A DNA stretch of 64,000 nucleotides from Flammula alnicola (taxonomy: Eukaryota > Basidiomycota > Agaricomycetes > Agaricales > Strophariaceae). This document shows positions 35,036-44,800 of the stretch, piece after piece. Under the pieces are notes generated by a model. It was given only the letters and a program-made list of their open reading frames with translations, made no database searches and was not told the origin of the DNA. The position numbers were made by a program, and so were the translations under genes. Location: the NCBI GenBank assembly GCA_015499995.1, contig JADNRV010000041.1, positions 248,001-312,000 on the forward strand, written 5' to 3'. Each line of letters begins with the position of its first letter. The stretch's first letter is position 1.

Positions 35036-36534
35036 TCATCGTATTTCGACGGCGAATTGTTCTTTAAGACGGGAAATGACCTGATTTTGAACCTGGTTAA
35101 CCTCCTCGTTTGAAAGCGACCTTCTGCAATATTAGTATGTTGCAGGCCAACGTTAGCTAGGAGGCTTACCTGTCCATTGAACGGTAGTTTATGCGGTAGC
35201 AGAGACTTGTCCGATTAGTTTTTGGATGGATAAAGTGATCAATCTACAAAAATGTCAGCGAAAGCGCAAAATCTGAGAAGGAACAAGTCCTACCCTTTTG
35301 ACATCCTCAACCAAGTCACCAGCAGTATCACGAACAAGGTCACAGAAGTCATTTTCGTGTAAGCTATTGTCTTGGGACACCCAGAAGCTAACATCCTTGA
35401 AACATGATGGGTATTTTGAATAAGGCTGGAAAGCGTTGATTTTGCCTTGCTCAAACTGAGAGAGGAAGCGACTATCTGTGGACCAGAAAAGGCGGATGTC
35501 GGGGATCGAGAATAGGATCATAGCTATTCGCTCGAGTCCAAGTCCGAAAGCCCAACCAATTTTATTCGGAACGCCTTGACGAGAGCTTCAGTTACAGGAA
35601 GTGGCAAAGCAGAATAATAACGTACCAGCTGTGTTCAGAGTTGCTTGCCGAACTACGCCAGAGCCCAAAATTTCGAGCCAGTTGCCCTGGAAGAACACCT
35701 CGACCTCGAAACTTGGACTCGTGAATGGGAAATAAGCTTCAATCCATCGAACACGCAAAGGATGCTCTTTGCTTATGCCCGCAGCTTCACTGAAGATCTT
35801 TAGCATGAGGTTGTTGAGCGAAAGCTTGAGATTCTTCGCGACGAGTTCTGAGAACTCGGGGTCATGGTCGGGTTGTACGGGATTCGTGGGCGATACATGC
35901 GGTACATCCTCGATGACGATATTCGCAGAGGCAAGAAGACTAGAGAGCCGCTCATTATCCTCCTGGACCTCCTTCATCCCTTTCGCGTCCGCGCTGAATA
36001 TCCGAGCACCTTCAACCTGATGAAATATAGGATAATGCGAGGAGTCGATCTCGTCGCGTCGATACACATCGGCAGTCAGCAGCCATTTGGTCTCTCCTTT
36101 GCGGAACATCTCCACTTCATGCGTGGAGGTGTGCGTGCGGAGCATCATATCCCTATTCACATAGTAGCTGTCGGTCACCGCGCGACCTGGGTGGTCCAGA
36201 GGGAAGAGAGCTCGTCGAAGTTCTTGTAAGGCGTAACAAGGGGTGAGATCGTCGACGCATGCGTAAAATCTGGATATGCAGATTCGATTAATTCGCGGAG
36301 GGTGCTTAAAGGATGAGAAGGCTTGAGATGCAGTCGCAGAGGTGTTTTGGATATAATTGCGGGGGTTACATTAGTAAAGTCGTCAGTTGGAAAGCGTTGG
36401 TCGAGGATTTCTAGATGAGATTTTTGGGGCGGAACTATAGTCGAGAGTTTAGCGGCGAATAGTCTATGTCGCAGACAGGAGGCCAAGCCAGATGGCAAAC
36501 ATGCCCTTCGTCTGCAAATAGCTAAATGGGACAT
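35036..36534 (-). CDS. MSF1: Mitochondrial phenylalanyl-tRNA synthetase; one-base frame break
   Basis: Exons 35626-36534, 35294-35574, 35170-35243 and 35036-35120; about 449 residues if the break is bridged. The enzyme charges mitochondrial tRNA-Phe as a monomer. Visible signatures: [23 protein letters not shown] (class II motif 2 region), [31 protein letters not shown] (motif 3), and the C-terminal anticodon-binding part ([19 protein letters not shown]). In exon 1 the frame shifts between NFDEL and [10 protein letters not shown] at the AA pair 36204-36205 (TT in the coding sense); one more T restores the expected family sequence. The start at 36534 ([14 protein letters not shown]) gives a presequence-like N-terminus. 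The gene should be essential for respiration, so decay is unlikely. Confidence 0.9.
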
Positions 36535-36904
36535 GTTTTGTTGAGGACAATCCTCGTGCAACCTCCAAATTGGTAGTGACTCCTCGCTTACATAAGTTAA
36601 CGGATCAAGAGAAGCAAGAAATTCGGATCCCTGTGGATTTATTCGTGTGGATAATCTAACTACTGCATGTACTGTACTAGCTACGGCTATCCTATCGACG
36701 TCGAGTTCGTGAATAGTTCCATCAACAGCGTTGTACCTACCCAATAGTCACGTCGAGGTGAATCAAACAAGATCAAGTGTAAGGGGGTAGGTAATATGCG
36801 GGATCGATGTGAGAGGTCCGTTAATAGAACAAAAAAACATAGGTTTAGCGTCAAAAGTCGTGAACGTAGAAATATAATATAGAACAAGATACAACCAAAA
36901 CTGT
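36535..36904. other. Intergenic, upstream of PheRS
   Basis: Promoter of the PheRS gene and 3' UTR of the coiled-coil membrane protein gene. An open frame continues upstream of the PheRS start without an ATG and is taken as chance. Confidence 0.4.
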
Positions 36905-38256
36905 TTACCAATTGCCAAACCATCGAGTAGGAAGTCGTGGGGGTCCACGTACGATAGTACGCGGTTTTTGACGGTCCCTTTCCTCAGTAACCACTTCCAC
37001 CACTGTCGTGCGTGGGCTGGAAGCGGAGGTTGATGGACTTGCGGCTTCCGGGGTAGGGAATGCAGCTAGACGAGTGTTGGCAGGAGGAGGAACGGTTACA
37101 GTTTCGGTTTGGACAACGGTTTTGGTCTGAGTTTCGTAGGAGACTTCTGAGACAATGAGCGGAGGAAGTTCTTGATACTAGAAAAAGAGGAGCAGTCAGC
37201 AAAAGGTCAAAAACAAAATATGGAAGGAAGGGCCCATTCAAGCTGTCGATCAATTGCGAAACGCCATCACGTGGTGCAACGTCGATCGATTACTCGATCA
37301 CGATCTCCACTCATAATTTATGATCGGAACGCGTACACAAACTGATCAACAGCTTGCAGCAGAGGACAAGGGGGACGAGATAAAAGCACCGTGGTCCCCC
37401 AAGCCCAGACGAAGAGGGCAGGGAAAGGGCATGAGGGATGGATACGGACTGGCAACGTCGTCGTGGTCACGGTGGACCCCCTTCGTCTCAAAGCTCGGAG
37501 CGGCGCGGGAAGGGCGGCGGTACCTTGGGTTTTCGCTTCGACGGCTCGTAGTCATATTCATCCTCGACAGTCTGGGGGTCAATATTTCCAAGGGTACTGT
37601 AGTACAAAAGTTAGAGGCCATTCCATAATACGGGGAAATGTTGCTGAAATTTACATAAGTTGCTCCATAATCCATCCTTCACGGCGAGAGGCATCGTGTT
37701 CTCTGCGATTGACGTTCTCTTCACGTTTGCTGATGTCGCGTTCTCTCTCGGCGATCTTGAGCTCGCGGTCAAGGATCTCCTCAGCGCGAGGACCACCCCA
37801 GCCGGGAGGAGCCAACGAGTCTTCCTTGACGATCTCCTTAATGATGGTTTGGGCAGGAAGTGTATCGGTGACTGTGAGTGTGGCGGTCGTAGCTACACAA
37901 GATGGGCAGAGAATGGGAGATGGAGAGGGAACAACACCGCCTGGGGCACCCGCGAGAAGCTCAGCTTCACGGCGGGCAACCTCAGCCTCTCGGACCGCAA
38001 CAGCGCTCTCCCGAGCAATGAGGGCCTGTGTCCTCTTGGGAGTGAGATAGCCCAGAACTCCTGAATTACTACTGGAGTCAGGGTTTGCGTTGGAAGGGAG
38101 TGATAACATGACAGCCAGAACAGCTAGAACAAGAGATAGGACAAGTAGGAGGGTGGTAGATGAAATGGTTCGATGATGATGCGCAGAAGATCGTTCGCGT
38201 TCACGGTCGCTGCGGTGGCGACGTTCTTCATGATGGGAGGAAGAGGGTTGGGCCAT
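36905..38256 (-). CDS. Single-span membrane protein with coiled coil, family unknown
   Basis: Exons 37655-38256, 37524-37596 and 36905-37177 give 315 residues. I do not recognise the family. The N-terminus is polar and basic (HHEERRHRSDRERERS), then comes one hydrophobic span (TTLLLVLSLVLAVLAVMLSL) at about residues 33-53, which suggests a type II membrane protein. Two heptad-like segments rich in R, E and A follow (AVAVREAEVARREAELL; EEILDRELKIAERERDISKR). The tail is proline/threonine-rich and ends PTRWFGNW. A CPSC pair lies between the helices. The second intron (37178-37523, 346 nt) is by far the longest for a gene this size and contains a CACGTG; an unseen exon or promoter inside it is possible. 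Confidence 0.65.
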
Positions 38257-38764
38257 CCTTACAATCCTTTCTGTAGGAGACCGTAAGTACTTGAGCGCGC
38301 AAGTTAGATTGGACGACAAGAGTGTACCAACCGCTAATAGAAGCACTAGGCGACAAGGATGGTGCAGTTGAGGGACGAAGTAGGATCGACGTGATTGTGA
38401 AGATTGGGCGAGAAGAGGGCAATGGGCTTGATTCAGCGGTAGTCGTAGGGAGATAGAAGGGTGACGCTAGGAGGATGAAGAAAAAAGATGAGATGAATGG
38501 TGGTTAAAAGCAAGGGTACTTGTCCTTTTTTCCCATTTTCATTGTTCAACCACCACGTGTAGTGTACACGTGCCCATCATTGAAGGCAACAATGCACGTC
38601 ACGTGCGTTCCAATTGTAGTTCGCCTCGTTCGATGTCCCTGAGTCCTCAGGCCTCAGGTCCTGACCATTTCCTGCGTCAAACCCTCGTTTCTTAGTTTCA
38701 ACGCTCCCAGCCGGCTGCCATCTGTCTTTTGACACGCATTATTAGGCTGGTTTTACTTACAGAT
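38257..38764. promoter_or_regulatory. Divergent promoter, coiled-coil protein / Nur1
   Basis: 508 bases between divergent starts. Two CACGTG cores sit about 30 bases apart (near 38568 and 38599), within CACGTG-CCCATCATTGAAGG and CACGTG-CGTTCC contexts, and an ACCACGTGT lies near 38552. Confidence 0.4.
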
Positions 38765-40151
38765 ATGGCTCTTCGCCGTTTTGCCCAGGAAAACAACGCC
38801 GCTGCCTCTCCCAGAAGCCCCAAAGGTCCAGTACCAGAATCACCTTCGAGTGGTTTTCAGCCAACGACCCCTCGAAATCGACTATCCTATGGCATCCATC
38901 GTTCGCCGGCCGATACGCCTTCAATATCGTCCTCTATTCCCTTTGACTGGGAAGCTGCCCGTTCGAGAGCGCCACCACCATACGCGACTCCATTGAGAGG
39001 TCGAAAAAGCGTAGGGACAGGAACTGTTGGGACGCCCCGGAAAGCCATCGTGCGGAAGAAAGGTGTCTTCGAACGGTGAGCAATTTATGCCACTGTACGC
39101 TACTATCCTTTGTTTCATACATGTGTAACAGAATCAAGAATTTACCTTCAACCATTGCGTTTGAAATAGCGTTGTTTCCTCACAATGTGCCACTCCCGAA
39201 GCCAAAGACCTCGGCACGCATCCTAGGAGGTGCTATACACCTCATGCACTTCTTTATTCTCGCGAGTCACGACTCTGAGGAGGGCTGGGATCGACTATCT
39301 GGAGTTCAGAAAAGTTCATGGTTTGACTGGGTTAGTACGATCGCTCAGAACCCCATTCCATTTTTGCTCATACCTTGTTGGATAGACAACGCCCATTACT
39401 ATAATCCTAATATCCGCCTCTATCCTAAACACATATAATATGTGGACGCGGACGAAAAATTACAAGTTCCATCACAGGACCGACCCAATCGCGTCGCCAC
39501 ACGCGAAATTCGTTACAACAACTTTAGATCTCGTACCATTGGCACAACCATCGCTTTCAGAACGCATCCGCTCAAACCTGTGGTATGCATTCTCGTTCTC
39601 TTGGCGATTTTTGCTTGGTTTGCAACCCCCAAAGCGAGCCACTGCGCCAAAAGAAAAAACGTCGAGAGTTCTCGAGTTGGATACGTGGGATCCCAATGAG
39701 ATGGAGCTAGAACTATTTAGCATATATTCGCCGGCACATGCTCTGCTTTGGCTAGCGATGGGATCGTCAAATTGGTTGTTCTCTTTGATGATTATGGGTG
39801 TGGTAGGAGTACAGGTATGTCTTGGCTTCTGGTTGTTGCTTGAATAGTTTCAGCAGCTAATTCACCACAGTTGAATGCTTTAACGCATTCTTACACGCAA
39901 CTGTTGAAAGATAAACAAATTATCTCGTCGGAAACCATGAAGGAGTACAACGATGTGGCAAGTGGCCGTTCTTTCTACCCTCCTTTATCACGCGCCTAAT
40001 ATCAACTGCCTCAGTTTGTGAATCCTCGTATAAATCCTATTCGCCGAGACGTAGCAGTTATGACACACCAAGCGGAGGTAGTCAGTGTTTGGGAAGAATA
40101 ATTCTCTTATGCTTTAATGTCCTTAGATTCTTCGTCGTTAGTATGCATCAG
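38765..40151 (+). CDS. NUR1: Nuclear rim protein 1 (Nur1) homolog
   Basis: Exons 38765-39075, 39132-39330, 39386-39814, 39871-39957, 40015-40077 and 40137-40151 give 367 residues. A disordered S/P-rich N-terminus leads to the DUF2418 core: FEIALFPHNVPLPKPKTSARILGG, shown here only in part as FEIALFPHNVPLPKPK. Membrane spans follow at ILGGAIHLMHFFILA, ITIILISASILNTYN and WLFSLMIMGVVGVQ. In yeast Nur1 sits in the inner nuclear membrane and helps tether rDNA and silent chromatin. The intron 39958-40014 has a GC donor (GTG|GCAAGT), and the last exon codes for four residues plus the stop. A tRNA gene lies 164 bases beyond the stop on the other strand. Confidence 0.85.
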
Positions 40152-40314
40152 GGATTTTGAGTTCCTATGTACATCAATGCATTGCATGACTGCAACTGAG
40201 TATTGGCTGAGGCCTAAGTACATCTGCAACTGTGCGTTAAAAAAAAAATGGGCTTTACCTGTGGAAAACGATAGGCAGCAGTCCAGAAATGTTCCGACCT
40301 GAAACAACAAAAAA

Positions 40315-40400
40315 TGCCCATATCGAGAGTCGAACTCGAGACCCTTGCATGGTCAGATATCCTCATAAGTACAATGCTCTACCAGCTGAGCTATACGGGC
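40315..40400 (-). tRNA. tRNA-Ile (anticodon UAU) with 13-nt intron
   Basis: The minus-strand sequence folds fully. Acceptor GCCCGTA pairs with TATGGGC (one G-U), followed by discriminator A. The D arm is GCTC/GAGC with loop AGCTGGTA. The anticodon stem is TTGTA/TGCAA. The T arm is TCGAG/CTCGA with loop TTCGACT. Box A and box B consensus (TAGCTCAGCTGG, GTTCGACTC) are present. The anticodon-loop region is 20 nt instead of 7, so a 13-nt intron after position 37 is inferred, giving loop C-T-TAT-G...A and anticodon UAU, which reads AUA. A short T run lies just past the 3' end (AAAA before 40315 on the plus strand), fitting Pol III termination. Confidence 0.8.
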
Positions 40401-41825
40401 TTGATAAAATAGAGTCCTTTAGTCCAACTGTATATGTTTTCTCCTCTTTTGTACTCGAAATATGGCCTAAATATGGGCACTGCGACAACAAATGAACATA
40501 CATGTTTCTCACTACACCGTCATTTGGGTCACGGGTTGATGGCAGCTGGATCAATTTCCTGATCTGGGGCTGATTGATTAGCATGTCAGGGCGTGGCAGT
40601 CAGGTTCGGCACAGCTGCGCGACGCCAGCTGCCCACCAGCTGTGGAGAATCTAGCCACAATGTTCCGTTTTGAGGTGTCCACTAGATGTAGCTACCCTTT
40701 TGATATCTGAGTGAAATGGCATTCAAAAGTTTGAAAAAAATGTTCAACACTCGTTAGAATTCTAAATGGTACCTTTCCCACCATTGTTATTGCCGTCAGG
40801 AAGCTTTGTGGCTCGTCGTTGGCAATGGGTCTGTGCGCATGCGTGAGTTGATTTCTCGCAAGTCCGTTCAAACTCAGACAAACTCCGCAAAATGAATCAA
40901 CTTCGCTTCCTTCGCTTCCTGCCCTTTCTCTCTTCAACTCCCTCCCCACTCTGTGTCATTGCTCTGCGCAATGCGCCCTCCCTCTTTTCTTATAATATAC
41001 TGACATTCTTCTATGTTGCAGCTACCACCATCCTTGTATCCTTTCTGCCTGCAGGTCCCCTGGTACATCTCCCTTGTGACGCTCGGTACTTGGTGCTTAC
41101 TTGGCTTGGGGCTTGGTTCTAGGTCCTGCTCCCTCGGGCTTGGGTCTCCTCTGTGCTTGGGTCCATCTTAGCTTCCGGGAAGACCGTTCATCCTACTCAT
41201 TTATGTTTTTACAGAAGTCTTTGTAGTTGATTGGGCTCACTGGTGGATAAGGAGGATGGGGAGAGAAGGGTTGGTATGGAACAAGCGGCATTTGGTGGTC
41301 ATTGAGCCCCATATCATTTTCTATATACTTTGGTGCACCTGTTGTAGTAGTTTCAATGCAATACATGTTCTATTTATCCTAATTTCCGCTGTCTGAACAT
41401 CTGAGAGGAAAGCAAACCAGAAAACCCAAAAAGGAAATAATGTCAAGTGCCCCCAGGAAATGCCGCAGCTGTGGACAGCTATTGAGAAAAGCTGTGGACA
41501 GGTAGACCTGGCGACAGCGTGATTTTAGAGAGAGTTCAACCTGTATTCAGGTCGCCTCCATGAGCGTGAGGCGTGAGCAAATCACGTCACGACATCACGG
41601 GGCTCAGGTCCAGTCCACATTTTGACATTTTGACGGTGTATTCAGGGCCAGTATCTCATGCGTGTGTCGGATACTGGATACTGAAAATTATGTAAGGAGG
41701 CACGTGATAGGTCTCAATGCGCTCGACTCCTACTAATCGACTCGTACTAAGCCTCCTCGTCATCCTTTTGCCTCTCCGCGGCTCTTCAAGCAGAAAATGA
41801 ACACGGCGAATACACGATATTAACC
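40401..41825. other. 5' flank of the DUF6729-exonuclease gene
   Basis: No ORF-bearing gene is recognised. AGCTGTGGA occurs at 40638-40646, 41467-41475 and 41490-41498; the last two extend to AGCTGTGGACAG. CAGCTG cores are frequent. The 76-codon frame at 40892-41122 is leucine/phenylalanine-rich and could be a 5' exon, but it has no recognisable match. Confidence 0.4.
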
Positions 41826-44800
41826 ATGGACAACACCCTGATGAATACAGACTATGCTGATGAACCAGTTGCATACGGTTCACAGGAGCACGGTTCTTAT
41901 ACTGCAACATTTGGCCTTTTGCCTCGAAATCTGTACGTCACAATTCCCTCTTTCTATCTAACATTCTATAAGTTGTGAACTGATATTTGATTTGTATTTG
42001 ATTTGTAGGCTTGGTTTGCCAGAGCCATGCCCAAATCCATCCTTTCCCATGGACGTTGACATGCCGGACTCGGGTATGTGAACCAGCCCACTTCCCTTAA
42101 GTTCTCACCTGACAGTTTCTATTTCAGAGTATTCTATCGACTCCGCAGATGGCGTTAGCCTAGGGTCGCCTTCGCCACCACCACGATCCACTTGCGATGA
42201 GGCTGACAACTATCCCCCCTCGTTTGTGCTTGTGACTGAAGATACACAAGTTCCAACACCCTTGCATGGCCTCGGATCGCCTTCTCCGCCACGATCTGCT
42301 CACAACGAGGCCCAAGAGGCCCAAGATCACCTCTCCCACCCCTCTTCGTCTGTACTGGTTGCTGAATATGCACCAGCTTCAACACCCACGCAAACAGCCA
42401 CTCGCACACCATCTGCTTCAAACCCGCCAGACCCAAGGTCACGGCACCCAAAACGCAAACGCGCTAGCTCATCAGACTCAGTCGCACGACGCCCAAAACG
42501 CGGACGTCCTCCAAAGCCGAAGCCACCAGCAGCACCAACTGCAAGTGCCCGCCGTCCTGTTGGTCGTCCCCGTGGCTCAGGGCCCAAGCAGAAGGCAGCC
42601 GCTGAAGATGGGCATGCCGACATTCCAAAGCGGCCTGTAGGAAGGCCACGGAAGGCTGTGGTGGGTGGAGGGAGTGTTACAGTACGGCTATTATCTGGGA
42701 AAATTGTATGTATTTCTTTCTTCCCTTATATATTGTTCAAGTCACTAATAATATGGTAGTCTGTCCCAGGTACTACCTCTTCTATCCGGCCAGCATCAGC
42801 GCCTCTCTTTGACGATGCCAGGTCATTCCGACCCAATACGCAACCGGCCCGCGCAGCATCGACACCCACTGGCCAGCCTGCGGGATCTTCACAGCCCCTC
42901 CACATGTCTCATGACTCCCGACAGCCAGGATCACGACGTGCAGCACAGTATGCCGTCGGCGAAGCAGGATTGATCCACCGAATCATTCCTGAGGAAGATC
43001 CCCAACATGCGGCTGAGCTTGGAGATGACGAAGACGACCCGGAGTTATTAGGAGATGGAGTGGGTGCTGAGGATGAGTTTGAGATGGGAAGTGATGAAGC
43101 CAACGACGAGCGCAATCCAGAAGTTGAGAACGGCTCACAGGGTGGCCCACAAGCGCGTCGTATGCGAATGCCCACTTGGCTGGAGGATGAGTTCAAGGCG
43201 AAGGTCACCGAGTCTGGCTGCCGAGATGCAAACGGGCTACCACCACTCTACGCAAATCATCAGAGCTTCTGGTTTCCACAGCCAGCAGCATATTTTGTTC
43301 TTCGACAGCCCGATGTCTCACCCCAGAAGCTCTATCGCCCTCGCTTCTTGTTGTGGGACCCTGAGCCTCTCTGTCCGAATGGGATTCCTTGCCCAAATTG
43401 TGGGATGAAGCTCCATCGACATGGCAATATCTCCCACCCGCGCCGTTGTGTCAGTTTTGATTCAACGTTCTACATTATCGGCTACCGCTACCAATGTCCG
43501 AACTGTGTCAACCCAAAGTCAGGAAAGCGTACAGTTATGTTTCAGAGCTGGGACAGCCAGGTCTTGGCTGTTATTCCGCCTGAACTGGCTGCTGAGTTCC
43601 CAGCTCGCCTTAGCCATCGCAGTGGCATGTCGACATTGCTATTCAGCTGGATGCGGTCATGTTTCCAGAATGGGATGGGAGCTAAACAGTTTTCGGACGC
43701 CCTTTGCGTGCAGCATGTCCAGAAATACGACGAGTTGCAATTGCAGTATCTTGATTTCCTGGTGGGCCGTAGTAGATTAGATGGGTGGCGGGGGAAAAAA
43801 TATGAATCTTTCCTTCCGTTTGACGATCGAAGTCTGAATGGGCCACGCAACTTTGTTCCAAGTGGGCAGTGGGTAAGAGACATGTATGACCGATTCATTG
43901 AAGAACACCGCTTCGACTTCAACCAACACACTTCTTTGCTTACGGCCAAGATATGTTCACTTGATCATAGTCATAAGGTAAATAAATTCAATCCTTATGT
44001 GACTGTTCTGGTCTGATTGTGATCCAAGATAGTGAAACATATTCTGAAGGTCAATGGAGAGGAAGTTTTCACTGCTCTCCTGACTCTAACAAATGAAAAA
44101 GGCAAGATTCGGTCCTGCAATCTTGTCGCAACCAAGTCGCACTCGCAGTTTGAGCTGGCGTTGAAACGCATCCAACAGTCGCTTGAGCTATATGGCCATA
44201 TTTTACCGATCTTGTTTTTCACAGACAATATGGCCGATAAGCAGTTTCTTGAACAATCCTTTCCTTCACTTCTCGAAGCTGTTGTCCCCATCGAGAAGTA
44301 TTCCCATCTTGAACCCCTTACTATCCCTCAAAATGTTTCAATCTTCACGAAAAACTCTGCGGCTTCTATCAATGATGCAATGCGCACCATCCTAGATGAT
44401 CTTCCTTCGGATAACCCAAATGCCTTCATCGCTGTTGGATTTGACTCAGAATGGAACGTCGAGGTTACTGGAAATGGACATGTCTATCACCGAGGGAAAA
44501 CGGCAATTGTTCAGATTGCATATCAAGACCGCATTTACATTTTACAAGTAAGCTCATCGAACCTTCTTCCTTCTTTTGTCCGCAACCTTATTTAAACTTT
44601 CTACAGATTGGAGATATGCTTGCAGGCGGAAACCTCCCACATCACCTTAAGGTTTTACTTTCCCATCCGAACATATTGAAAGTAGGCCGCCTTGTAGACG
44701 CAGACCTGAAATATCTGCACACGGCCTCCCAATCATCAACGTCATTTGTGGGTGCTGTTGACCTGGCCAAATATGCAAAAGAGCGGAGAGTCATCAATTC

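Noticed and set aside
42266..42640. Alternative frames over the AT-hook region of the giant gene
   Set aside because: They are shadows of a low-complexity P/Q/R-rich exon whose true frame carries three AT-hooks and splices correctly.
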